From positions 1-64,000 of the forward strand of contig JAQUPF010000007.1 in assembly GCA_028716845.1 (NCBI GenBank): 64,000 bases of DNA, in the 5' to 3' direction. Below the pieces are notes generated by a model, which worked only from the letters and a program-made list of their open reading frames with translations, made no database searches and was not told the DNA's origin. A program made the translations under genes and the position numbers. This stretch comes from a bacterium (GTDB taxonomy: Bacteria > Auribacterota > Tritonobacteria > UBA1439). Within the stretch, counting starts at the first letter, position 1. Each line of letters starts with the position of its first letter. Shown piece by piece: positions 23,117 to 31,232 of the stretch.

Positions 23117-24346
23117 ATGAGTGATGCGCACATGCACGAGGCGCCGTTTGTGATGAGAGCCGCCCCCTTCGCCGTGCTCGCGGTTCTGCTCTCCGCCGTG
23201 ACGCCGACCGCCCGGGCCGATGCGGCGCGCGCCTATTCCAGCCCGCTGACCATCACCACCTACAAGACCAACAACGAGGGCCATCTGATCACCTTCCCCG
23301 ATGGGACCACCCTGGCGATAGACTGCGCGGACGGGGACATCGTCACCAAGTCCCACTTCCACGCCGACCACTGCGCTTCATGCGACAAGGTCGGCGATTA
23401 CCACAGGAACAACGTCATCCCCGGTGACATCCTCTACAGCAAGGACGGCGTGACGGTGCAGGTCGTCGCCGCCAACGCCAAGGTCATCGGTGAGGAGCGG
23501 GCGTTCGTGAATTGCCCCGCGAGCGACGAGAACAGGATGAGCATGGCCCTGCTCGTCAGCTACGGGGGATTTGACTATCTGACCGCCGGCGATCTGACGA
23601 GCCCCGTAGAAAACCGCCTGGGGAGAAAGCTCGCGGACATGGGCGTGGAGGTGGACGTCCTCAAGGTGAGCCATCACGGGAGCAAGTCCAGTTCAAGCCT
23701 GACCTTCCTGCAGGAGATCCTGCCCGAATACGCCGTCGTCGCCGGCAGTGCGTCCCAGCCCTACCAGGAGACGCTGGACAACCTGCGGGACGCCGGGGTG
23801 GAGCGGATCTACTACGCGTACGACTATCCCCTCGAAAACGACCGCGTCTTCAGGGCCAACAGCAACGTCACGATCACCACCGACGGCTACGAGTACACAT
23901 TCTCGGGCGATGGCTTCGAGCATGGCCCCTTCCCGGTGGACGAGGACGCCGAACCGATCCCCACCCCGGCTCCGGCTCCGGCGCAGCCCAATCGCATCCG
24001 GGTCGTGACGAATCCCTCGATCGCGCTGGCCGGTGACCCGTTCAGCGTACACGTGGCGGTGCAGCCGGTTCTTGACAGGCCGTTCGACGCCTACGTGGTG
24101 ATCCACGGCCCCGCGGGCGTCCACTCGGTCAGGTTCGGCAACTCCCTCGCACCCGGCGTGATCCCGATCGCGCAGAGGATCATCTTCCTGCCGACGGTCT
24201 ACTCCGAGACTCTGCTGCAGATGGCGATTCCGCAGGTGCCCCCCGGGCAGTACCACGTCGTCGCCGCCCTCGCCGACATGGGGAGGGGGGTGACGGGGGT
24301 CGGGGACACGTTCGAGGTGGACACGACGTCTTTCTGGGTGGAATAG
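23117..24346 (+). CDS. Secreted metallo-beta-lactamase-fold protein, ComEC C-terminal type
   Basis: 409 residues; ATG 23117 has GAGGATGAG upstream, but ATG 23153 would begin directly with a signal peptide (MRAAPFAVLAVLLSAVTPTARA). The metal motif is SHFHADH (HxHxDH), followed by GDLTSPVENRLG and VSHHGSKSSSSLTFL, typical of ComEC/Rec2-like nuclease or hydrolase domains. A Pro-Ala linker near residue 280 leads to a beta-rich domain of about 110 residues. Likely an exported phosphodiesterase or nuclease; substrate unknown. GC content is back to chromosome level. Confidence 0.75.
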   Translation: MSDAHMHEAPFVMRAAPFAVLAVLLSAVTPTARADAARAYSSPLTITTYKTNNEGHLITFPDGTTLAIDCADGDIVTKSHFHADHCASCDKVGDYHRNNVIPGDILYSKDGVTVQVVAANAKVIGEERAFVNCPASDENRMSMALLVSYGGFDYLTAGDLTSPVENRLGRKLADMGVEVDVLKVSHHGSKSSSSLTFLQEILPEYAVVAGSASQPYQETLDNLRDAGVERIYYAYDYPLENDRVFRANSNVTITTDGYEYTFSGDGFEHGPFPVDEDAEPIPTPAPAPAQPNRIRVVTNPSIALAGDPFSVHVAVQPVLDRPFDAYVVIHGPAGVHSVRFGNSLAPGVIPIAQRIIFLPTVYSETLLQMAIPQVPPGQYHVVAALADMGRGVTGVGDTFEVDTTSFWVE

Positions 24347-24537
24347 CCGTCACGCGCGGCTATGGCCGTGCCGCCCCCGCCGTCGCTCCAGGGATGGGCG
24401 ATCGGGGAGAACGCGGACCGCACCTTTGCCCCTCTTCCCATAGCACTGTGTGCCGCGCTAGCCCCTGATCCCTTATCCCCGCGTTATTGCCGGCCGCGCC
24501 CTCCTTTTGTTTGGTACCATGATGTTGCCGGGGCGAA

Positions 24538-25971
24538 ATGCGCGCCATGGAACGATCCATTGTCGCCGTCTTTCTGATTGCGGCGGCGATATGCACATCG
24601 TGTGCCCGCCGGGGGGCTCAGCCGACCGCGATGCAGCCACTGAGACGCTCCATCCACATCCATGCCACGCCGGACGACTGGATCGGCCGAGAGGCGGTCT
24701 CGTTCTCCCTCGATTCGAAGGCGGAGTTCGACGCCGCCGTCGCGAAGGCCGTCGGCGCGCTCGGCGACCGGGTGGAACTGCTCGGCATCGGCGAGCCGCT
24801 CCACGGCGGCGAGGAGATCCTCATCCTCCGCAACCGGCTCTTCCGGCGCCTCGCGGCGGCGCACGGCTTCACTGCCATCGCCGTCGAGAGCAGTTTCCCG
24901 CGGGGGCGCCTCGTGAACGGGTACGTGGCCGGCCGGGGGCCGGCGACCTACGACGAAATCCGAAACGACGGATTCAGCCACGGCTTCGGCCTTCTCGAGG
25001 CGAACCGGGAACTCGTGGAGTGGATGCGGGCGTACAACGCCGATCCCTCCCGCCGCGTCGAGCTCCGGTTCTACGGCTTCGACGGACCGCTCGAGATGAC
25101 CGTCGCCGCCAGTCCGGGCGTGGCCCTCCGTTCCGTCCTCGACTACCTCGAGTCGATCGATCCCGCCGCCGGCCGGAGGCATCGCGGGCGCATCGAGCCG
25201 CTCCTCGGCCGGGACGCCGACTGGGAGAACCCGGCCGCGGCGATGGACCCGACGAAGGCGGTGGGCCTGTCGTCGGCGGCGACCGCCCTGCGGATCGCGA
25301 CGGAGGATCTCATCACGGAGCTGCGCATCCGCCGTCCCGAGCTTGCGGCGGGGAGCGGCGGGGAGCGGCTCGCGGAGGCGCTCCACGACGCCTCGATGGC
25401 GCGGCAGCTGCTGAACTACCACGCCGCGCTGGCGCGGGAGTCGGACGAGCGCCTCAACGTACTGCTCGGCATCCGCGACGCGATCATGGCGGACAACCTG
25501 GTTCACATCGTGTCCCGCGAGCGGGGGCGGGGGAAGGTGCTGGCCTTCGCGCACAACGCCCACCTCCAGCGGGGGATGGCGACGATGCAGCTCGGCCCGC
25601 ACTCGTGCGCCTGGTGGCCGGCGGGGGCGCACCTCGACGCCATCCTCGGGACGCGCTACGCCGTCATCGGTTCGGCGGTGGGTGTCTCGGCCGAGAACGG
25701 CATCGGCCGGCCCGAGGAAGGCACGCTCGAGGCGCTCCTCACCGCCGTGCCGGGGCCGGCGCTGTTCATCCCGACGCACGCGGGGAGCTGCCTTCCCCCC
25801 GCGGTGGTCGCGGCCCTCCCGACCCGATCGGGCAGCGCGAGGAACCCGACCTATTTCGCCCTCACCCCCCGGAGCCTCACCGATTTCGACTGGCTGGTCT
25901 TCATGGATGCAATGGCCTACACCCGCGGCGGTCCCTCGCTGCCGGAACCGGACGGCGGCACGAAGCAGTAG
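24538..25971 (+). CDS. Erythromycin-esterase-family lipoprotein
   Basis: 477 residues with a lipoprotein signal (IAAAICTSC). GIGEPLHGGEEI, a later ESSFPRGRL, FSHGFGLLEAN and FAHNAHLQRG match the EreA/EreB-like fold with its catalytic His/Glu set. The family also includes many non-resistance hydrolases, such as succinoglycan-related proteins, so antibiotic inactivation should not be assumed. It is a single-gene unit. ATG 24547 is an alternative start. Confidence 0.75.
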   Translation: MRAMERSIVAVFLIAAAICTSCARRGAQPTAMQPLRRSIHIHATPDDWIGREAVSFSLDSKAEFDAAVAKAVGALGDRVELLGIGEPLHGGEEILILRNRLFRRLAAAHGFTAIAVESSFPRGRLVNGYVAGRGPATYDEIRNDGFSHGFGLLEANRELVEWMRAYNADPSRRVELRFYGFDGPLEMTVAASPGVALRSVLDYLESIDPAAGRRHRGRIEPLLGRDADWENPAAAMDPTKAVGLSSAATALRIATEDLITELRIRRPELAAGSGGERLAEALHDASMARQLLNYHAALARESDERLNVLLGIRDAIMADNLVHIVSRERGRGKVLAFAHNAHLQRGMATMQLGPHSCAWWPAGAHLDAILGTRYAVIGSAVGVSAENGIGRPEEGTLEALLTAVPGPALFIPTHAGSCLPPAVVAALPTRSGSARNPTYFALTPRSLTDFDWLVFMDAMAYTRGGPSLPEPDGGTKQ

Positions 25972-26103
25972 ATCCACGTCCCTCGGGATACTGAACTGCG
26001 ACCGCTTCCGTCGCGGCTCCCGACCGTAACCTGGTGGATAGATTGATCTCATGCCCTGACAATGGTATATTTCCATTGTCTGTGAAAGAGACGGGAGGTG
26101 TGC

Positions 26104-26601
26104 ATGAAGGCGTTTGCCATCGGTGTGGCGGCGACGCTGTGCCTTGCCGCCCGGGGCGGCCCTGACAGCGTGCAGGGGAGGATCACCCTCATCGACCCGG
26201 CGGCGGGGATCCTCGAGATTTCGGGCGTCAGGATTATCGCGAAGGACGCCGTTGTGGAGAACCTCGCCGACCAGCGGGTCACGCTGGCCGATCTGAAGGC
26301 GGGGGACAGCGTGGACGTGGACGGGTCTTTCTCGGGGCCCGGGGAAATGACGGCCGTCAAGATAGAGCAGGAGGTTTCCGTCACCGACGAGGTCGAGGGG
26401 AAGATCGCTGCGGTCGACGCGGCCGGCGGGACGATCACCATCGGCGGCGTCACCGTGAAGGTCCCCGCCGGCGCCGTCATCGAGGACGGCAACGACATGC
26501 CGACCGCGTTGGAGCAGCTCAAGACCGGAAGCCGCGTCGACTGCGAGGGGACCTGGACGGGGGATCGGGAGCTCACCGCGGTCAAGATCGAGATCGACTG
26601 A
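26104..26601 (+). CDS. DUF5666-type repeat protein
   Basis: 165 residues from ATG 26104 after GGGAGGTGTGC. A short hydrophobic N-terminus (MKAFAIGVAATLCLAARGG) resembles a weak signal peptide. Two tandem beta units follow: VQGRITLIDPAAGILEISGV..LKAGDSVDVDGSF and VEGKIAAVDAAGGTITIGGV..LKTGSRVDCEGTW, each ending in TAVKIE. These match the DUF5666 pattern. Function unknown, probably periplasmic. Confidence 0.75.
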   Translation: MKAFAIGVAATLCLAARGGPDSVQGRITLIDPAAGILEISGVRIIAKDAVVENLADQRVTLADLKAGDSVDVDGSFSGPGEMTAVKIEQEVSVTDEVEGKIAAVDAAGGTITIGGVTVKVPAGAVIEDGNDMPTALEQLKTGSRVDCEGTWTGDRELTAVKIEID

Positions 26602-26642
26602 GCCGCCGCGCTGATTGAGCGGCGGCGCCCCGCCGCGTCGTG

Positions 26643-26677
26643 ATCGGGGGAGGCCCGGACGGCCTCTCCCGATTTTT
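26643..26677 (+). terminator. Intrinsic terminator after the DUF5666 gene
   Basis: ATCGGGGGAGGCC-CGGAC-GGCCTCTCCCGATTTTT. The stem is nearly the same as the one in repeat copy G. Confidence 0.85.
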
Positions 26678-26718
26678 CGTGTTGCGGCCGGTCGCCGTTA
26701 TGCCAGTATAGCCGCACG

Positions 26719-26738
26719 ATATCGGTATTCGATATAAT
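26719..26738 (+). promoter_or_regulatory. PadR autoregulatory dyad over a -10
   Basis: ATATCG-GTATT-CGATAT overlaps TATAAT (26733-26738). The -10 ends seven bases before ATG 26746, so the transcript is probably leaderless. Confidence 0.5.
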
Positions 26739-26745
26739 GAGTGCC

Positions 26746-27048
26746 ATGATCGGAGAATTCTTCATCGGCTTCATCAGGATTCACATCCTCTACCATGCGT
26801 CGAAGGAGGAGGTCTTCGGCGTCGCGCTCATCAGGGAGCTCGCGCGTCATGGGTACCACACGAGCCCGGGCACCCTCTATCCGATACTGCACCGTCTCCG
26901 GGGCGACGGCTACCTCTCATCCCGCGCGATGGTGGTCAACGGGAAGATGCGCCGCTACTACAGGATTACCAGAAAGGGCGCGCGGGTCCTCAGCGAGTGC
27001 AAGGGCAGGATTCGGGAGCTTGTGGACGAGGTCATTCTGGAGAAGTGA
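26746..27048 (+). CDS. PadR-family transcriptional regulator
   Basis: 100 residues from ATG 26746; the track start at 26737 overlaps the -10. IRIHILYHASKEEVFGVALIRELARHGYHTSPGTLYPILHRLRGDGYL is the PadR winged helix, and KMRRYYRITRKGARVLSE the wing and C-terminal helix. The short length is that of the subfamily with a minimal dimerisation helix. A dyad over its own promoter suggests autorepression. It precedes the small membrane ORF and the TauE/SafE transporter, which it may control. Confidence 0.85.
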   Translation: MIGEFFIGFIRIHILYHASKEEVFGVALIRELARHGYHTSPGTLYPILHRLRGDGYLSSRAMVVNGKMRRYYRITRKGARVLSECKGRIRELVDEVILEK

Positions 27049-27092
27049 GCTGATCCAGGCACGGTCTCGCGCTGGCGCTGAACGGCTGCGGG

Positions 27093-27371
27093 ATGTCGGT
27101 GTGGATTGCCGTTCGGCGCAGGGGAGATTCCGCATGGGCGAAAGCCGTTACCGTCGCGTTCGTTCTCCTGTACGCGGGCATCTTTGCGGCCACGATGGCC
27201 GCATGGCGACTCCTCTCGTGCGACTCCATGGTGGACACCGGCGGCGAAGGCATTCGGGTTCGATGTAGAGAGGAGGCCATTCCCAAATGGCAACAATCGC
27301 CATCGGATTGCTCACTGTTCTCGCCGCCACCGTCGGCACGATCACCGGCTTTGGCACATCCACGATCATGA
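27093..27371 (+). CDS. Possible small membrane protein
   Basis: The first 45 residues form a plausible protein with one membrane helix (AVTVAFVLLYAGIFAATMAAW). The rest overlaps the next gene by 85 bases and looks like random coding. It may be a real short gene truncated or read through here, or only a spurious frame. No family recognised. Confidence 0.3.
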   Translation: MSVWIAVRRRGDSAWAKAVTVAFVLLYAGIFAATMAAWRLLSCDSMVDTGGEGIRVRCREEAIPKWQQSPSDCSLFSPPPSARSPALAHPRS

Positions 27372-28006
27372 TCCCAATCCTGGTCCAGTTCATGCCTCCC
27401 GTGGAGGCGATCTTCCTCGTGGCCATCATCCACTGGTTCGGCGACATATGGAAGGTGGCGCTCTTCCGGTCCGGTGTGCGGGCACGGTTGATTCTCCTCT
27501 TCGGCATCCCCGGTCTTCTGGCGGGCTTTGGCGGCGCCTCGATCACGCTCGAGGCGGACCAGGCGGTGCTGCTCAAGATCTTGGGAGGATTCATCGCCGC
27601 ATATGCGCTGTTTCTCCTGCTGCAAAGAAGCTTCAGGGTCCCGGCCAACACGGCTACGGCGCTCGGCGGCGGCGCACTGTCCGGCTTTTTCGCCGGGGTG
27701 TTCGGAATCGGCGGGGCGATTCGGAGCATGTTCCTGTCCGCATTCGACCTGCCGAAGGAGGTGTACATCGCCACCGCCGGGGCCATCGGGCTCATGGTGG
27801 ACGCCATGAGGATCATCACCTACATCGCGGGCGGAACGACGTTGCCGCGGCATCTGTGGCACGGTCTTCTCCTTTTCATCCCGCTCTCGTTCCTGGGCGC
27901 CGGCATCGCCAGGAAGGTCGTCGGCATGATCCCCCAGAACAGGTTCCGCCTCGTCGTGGGGGCGTTTCTCTTTGTCATCGGCGCGAAGCTGATGCTGTGG
28001 GCATGA
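27287..28006 (+). CDS. TauE/SafE-family membrane permease
   Basis: 239 residues with about seven hydrophobic segments. GTITGFGTSTIMIPILVQFMPP and GGGALSGFFAGVFGIGGAIRSMFLSAF are the duplicated Gly-rich motifs of the family, which exports sulfite, sulfonates or related anions. The preferred start ATG 27287 follows AGAGAGGAGGCC. The substrate cannot be told. It lies downstream of the PadR gene and is likely part of its regulon. Confidence 0.85.
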   Translation: MATIAIGLLTVLAATVGTITGFGTSTIMIPILVQFMPPVEAIFLVAIIHWFGDIWKVALFRSGVRARLILLFGIPGLLAGFGGASITLEADQAVLLKILGGFIAAYALFLLLQRSFRVPANTATALGGGALSGFFAGVFGIGGAIRSMFLSAFDLPKEVYIATAGAIGLMVDAMRIITYIAGGTTLPRHLWHGLLLFIPLSFLGAGIARKVVGMIPQNRFRLVVGAFLFVIGAKLMLWA

Positions 28007-28107
28007 CCCCGCCGATGGGAGCGGTGCGCCGGAGGCACGGAAATGAGGTTGTACGACATTGCCATGTCGGTCGAAAGGTCGAACGGAAAGAAGGGAGGTG
28101 ATCGCGC

Positions 28108-28224
28108 ATGCGTAATGACCGGGCCACCCGGGATGTTCTCTCGAACGTATGCGTCTTCCTGTCGGGGAGGGGAGTTGAAATCGACGCGCAAGGACTACTA
28201 CGAAATCGTGCGGGATTCGGATAA
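28108..28224 (+). CDS. Candidate 38-residue small protein
   Basis: ATG 28108 is placed eight bases after AAGGGAGGTGA, the best Shine-Dalgarno in the area. The product MRNDRATRDVLSNVCVFLSG.. ends at TAA 28224. Below the ORF track cut-off. No family recognised; the call rests on the ribosome binding site. Confidence 0.3.
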   Translation: MRNDRATRDVLSNVCVFLSGRGVEIDAQGLLRNRAGFG

Positions 28225-28254
28225 GATTGTGACGGTTTGAGAAAGGCCCAATCG

Positions 28255-28587
28255 ATGCAGATTCTCGTCAAGGCGGTCGTGAGCCTGGGGATCATATTCG
28301 CCGCCACCGCGGTCGCGAGGAGGTGGCCCTCCGCCGCGGGCCTGATCGCCGTCATGCCGCTCACGGGGGCGCTCGTCCTCGTCTGGGTGCATGTCGAGAG
28401 CGGGGGCGATCCCCGGGTCATGGGGAGATTCACGCGGGGGGCGCTGTGGGGGATCCTGCCGAGCATCCTCTTCTTCCTCGTCGCCCTCGTGTGCTTCAGG
28501 AGGAACCTTCCCCTTTCGATCGTCCTCGCGGCGAGTTTCGGCGTCTGGCTGTGCGCGGCATTCATCCACCAATGGATGCTCGAGTAA
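28255..28587 (+). CDS. DUF3147-type small membrane protein
   Basis: 110 residues from ATG 28255 after GAGAAAGG. Four hydrophobic segments: AVVSLGIIFAATAVA, AGLIAVMPLTGALVLVWV, GILPSILFFLVALVCF, LSIVLAASFGVWLCAAF. The RWPSAAGLIAVMPLT segment resembles DUF3147. Probable inner-membrane protein of unknown function. Confidence 0.7.
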   Translation: MQILVKAVVSLGIIFAATAVARRWPSAAGLIAVMPLTGALVLVWVHVESGGDPRVMGRFTRGALWGILPSILFFLVALVCFRRNLPLSIVLAASFGVWLCAAFIHQWMLE

Positions 28588-28606
28588 AGTCGACCCCAGG
28601 AAACGA

Positions 28607-29602
28607 TCATCCATATATCCTTTTGAGCACGCGGCAGATCGCCAGGCCCACCCACGGCTTCATCTCCCGCGCCCTGGCCGATCCCCTCCCCGCCGGTTTC
28701 ATGGAGGAGACCCTCCACAGCCCGCCCGGTTCCTGATGGTCGATGAGCCATGCCGCCGCGCGGCCGATCTGTTCGTCATCCGCCGAGCATCCCATCAGGG
28801 AGAGGGAATCGAGCGCCGCCACCAGATTGTTCCACCAGAACGGATGCTCGAACCTGAGCCAATAGCCAGCCGCCCGGTAGGACGTGTACGAGTCCGGCTG
28901 GAAGAACCTGGATTTGAGCAGACGCGCCGCGGCGCGCGCCGCCCCGGAGCTCCTGTATACCGGGTGGGCCGCGAAGGCACGGAGGACCATTCCCGTCCAG
29001 TTGTGCGAGAACGGCCTTGAACGGTCGGGCTCGACCGGTTTCGCGTGCCGGCTGGTCAGGCGGTACTGTGTCGCCCGGTCAAACCTGTGCGTGAGGAGGG
29101 GGATGGTCCAGCCCCCGTCGGATTGCCGCATCGCCAGCAGCCACCGGAACCCCCGCTCGATGCGCGGATCGTCCGCGTAACCGGCCTGGATGAGGAGCGC
29201 CATGATCGCGCCGGTGTAGTAGGTCGCGTACTGGTCCGCGAGGATGCCGCGGATGTCCCCCTCCTCCGTCTGGCAGGAGAAGATGAACTCCGCCGCTCGC
29301 CTGGCCCGGGGATGCGCGCGCGTAAAGCCGTACCGTTCGACCAGGAAGCGGAAGTGCCGCCAGGTTTCGACGAGACGATAATTGACGGCGGGATGCTTGT
29401 GCGCCCCGGCCCGGGGCCAGCTCCCGTCGGGAAGCTGTTTCCCGATTATCTTCAGCGCGCCGGGCAGCCGCCACAGGCGGCCGATCGGGCCGGCATCCTC
29501 GCCGAGCAGGTCGCGCCGCGCGAAGTACTTGAGCGCCTCGTCCCCGGAGGAGAGGAGGGGCGGCAGCGGATCGGACTTCAGCCGTTCCCGCCATCCGGTC
29601 AC
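28607..29602 (-). CDS. Prenyltransferase/squalene-oxidase-repeat-like alpha-toroid protein
   Basis: 331 residues from GTG 29602, overlapping the upstream AlkD-like gene by four bases; the longer track frame is spurious. Repeats with the QTEEGDIRG, QSDGGWTIPLL and QEPGGLWRVSS pattern mark an alpha/alpha toroid such as in terpene cyclases and prenyltransferases. DGSWPRAGAHKHP also fits. No DXDD motif of class II cyclases is visible, so it may be a non-catalytic or novel toroid enzyme. Confidence 0.65.
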   Translation of the reverse strand: MTGWRERLKSDPLPPLLSSGDEALKYFARRDLLGEDAGPIGRLWRLPGALKIIGKQLPDGSWPRAGAHKHPAVNYRLVETWRHFRFLVERYGFTRAHPRARRAAEFIFSCQTEEGDIRGILADQYATYYTGAIMALLIQAGYADDPRIERGFRWLLAMRQSDGGWTIPLLTHRFDRATQYRLTSRHAKPVEPDRSRPFSHNWTGMVLRAFAAHPVYRSSGAARAAARLLKSRFFQPDSYTSYRAAGYWLRFEHPFWWNNLVAALDSLSLMGCSADDEQIGRAAAWLIDHQEPGGLWRVSSMKPAGRGSARAREMKPWVGLAICRVLKRIYG

Positions 29603-30297
29603 GGCCGCCCTTTCCCGCGGACGCGCAGCCTCCGCCGCGCCGCCCCGCTCCCGAGCTCCCTCGCCGCATCGGCGGCGATCCAGCGGGCCGCCCTCGAGTC
29701 CATCCGGCCGATCTCCTCCGCGAGCGCCGCCGCCGCCGCGCGCAGGTTCCGGTTCCGCTTCCCGATGCCCCGGATCGCCCAGCTCACCGCCTTCTTCACA
29801 TAGTGCCGCCCGTCTCCCGCCCCCCGCCGGATCGCCGGGAACAGCCGGATGAACTTCCCGTCCGCCGCGCCCTTGTCGTGGCACGCCAGGCAGGCGATCA
29901 GCGCGTACGCCGCCCGCCGCACGTACTCCTCCTCGCGGGCGGACCACTCGACGATCTTCCTCCACGCGAGCGGGCTCCTGTCGAACAGGTTCATGCACGC
30001 CTGGTCGCAGACGTCCCAGGAGTTCATCCCCGCCGCCCACTCATCCATCTGCTCCGCGGTGAGCTCCCAGGGGATGGCGACCATCGAGGCCAGGATCCTC
30101 GCCTCGGGTATCCCCGTCCGCCACAAACCAAGGGCGAGCCGGTGGTCCTTCCCGATCTCTCGCGCCAGCTTCCGCATCTCGGGGACGGAGACCCCCAGCC
30201 GCCGTTCGGCGGTCAGCCCGTTCCGGGCCATGCCCCCGACCCGGTCGGGCCGCGCCATCGCCTCCAGCCGCCGCACGACCTCCGCCACGGAAGCCAT
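29599..30297 (-). CDS. AlkD-like DNA alkylation repair protein
   Basis: 232 residues. HEAT-like repeats of the AlkD/AlkC glycosylase family: VSVPEMRKLAREIGKDHRLALGLW, EARILASMV, WAAGMNSWDVCDQACMNLF, EEEYVRRAAYALIACLA, HYVKKAVSWAIRGIGKRN. The central SWDVCD segment carries the acidic residue used for base excision. Length is normal for the family. It excises alkylated bases (family knowledge). Confidence 0.88.
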   Translation of the reverse strand: MASVAEVVRRLEAMARPDRVGGMARNGLTAERRLGVSVPEMRKLAREIGKDHRLALGLWRTGIPEARILASMVAIPWELTAEQMDEWAAGMNSWDVCDQACMNLFDRSPLAWRKIVEWSAREEEYVRRAAYALIACLACHDKGAADGKFIRLFPAIRRGAGDGRHYVKKAVSWAIRGIGKRNRNLRAAAAALAEEIGRMDSRAARWIAADAARELGSGAARRRLRVRGKGRP

Positions 30298-30397
30298 TCA
30301 TTTCCTCCTCGCCGCCGGTGTCCATGCCGTCCGGTGCCGCTCATGGGCGGCGCTCCGTGCTCCGCGCCCGCAGTTAATAGTGAAGATCTGACGCCAA

Positions 30398-30640
30398 TCA
30401 GCCGGCGATGGAGAGGGCGATGAAGGGGACGAGGTTGAACATCAGGACGATGATCTTCATCAGGCCGAGGAAGGAATAGATCGCCACGTTGAACGCCTCC
30501 CGGGGGATGGGGAACCACCTGCCGTGCATCCGGTGGATCCATTCGCCGGCGCAGGCGCAGATCAGGGACGAGAGGATCAGCAGCGCCCCGTTCAGGATCG
30601 TGCACCACATGAAGAACGCCCGGGCGGTCTCGATGCTCAT
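30398..30640 (-). CDS. DUF6868-type small membrane protein
   Basis: 80 residues from ATG 30640 after AGGAGGGACCCC. Two membrane helices (FMWCTILNGALLILSSLICACAG and FLGLMKIIVLMFNLVPFIALSIAG) flank a conserved WIHRMHGRWFPIPREAFNVAIYSF loop, the family pattern. Function unknown. The track frame extends it upstream without support. Confidence 0.75.
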   Translation of the reverse strand: MSIETARAFFMWCTILNGALLILSSLICACAGEWIHRMHGRWFPIPREAFNVAIYSFLGLMKIIVLMFNLVPFIALSIAG

Positions 30641-30954
30641 GGGGTCCCTCCTTTCCCGCCGCGAACGCGGCGCGTGATGCGGGTGGTGCCCGCGAAAGTT
30701 CGCTTCTCGAAGGAATCGGACGGCGGTTCGGCGGACTTCCTCCCCCGCACCATGATCTCGATCTCGTCCAGCTCGATGGCGTGCCGGCCCGTTCCGCACC
30801 CCACGTCCAGAACTGACATCCCCGGGAGGAGGCCAAGCTCGGCGATCAGGAAATCCACCTCCGCGACGGTGTTCTTCGTGAAGCAGTTGTCCTCATAGAC
30901 CGGCGCGTGCCCGTCGAAGAAGGCCGCCCACTCCGGCATCGAGTCAGTTGTCAT
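30637..30954 (-). pseudogene. SAM-dependent methyltransferase with internal deletion
   Basis: The N-terminus is normal for the family (MPEWAAFFDGHAPVYEDNCFTKNT, VLDVGCGTGRHAIEL), including the SAM-binding GCGTG. It then jumps directly to DEIEIMVRGRKSAEP, which is the C-terminal end of such proteins. About 100-130 residues are missing in between. It overlaps the DUF6868 start by four bases. Confidence 0.65.
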
Positions 30955-31232
30955 GCGTCTTTCCCGGCTCGATCAACCCGGCACGGCGATCGAGCGGCCC
31001 CTGATTCAACCAGGGCCGTTCGCATTGAAATCCGGGTGGCGAGCCATACTCCTTGCATACGATAATAAACTCGCTTGGTCAAGTAAGTATTTTTATTTGT
31101 TTTTAGGGAAACGGTTATGAATGCGCGATATAATGGAACCGTCTTTACGGTCGGTCGATTGCGGCCCTCCCGGCGGCGGGGCGAATACGTGCGTAATATT
31201 TTCTGGCGGAAGGTGATAGGTACAACGTCTCC

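Noticed and set aside
28043-28240. 65-residue ORF ending KSTRKDYYEIVRDSDKIVTV
   Set aside because: The tail recalls a DnaJ start but there is no J-domain; a better ribosome binding site belongs to the overlapping 28108 frame.
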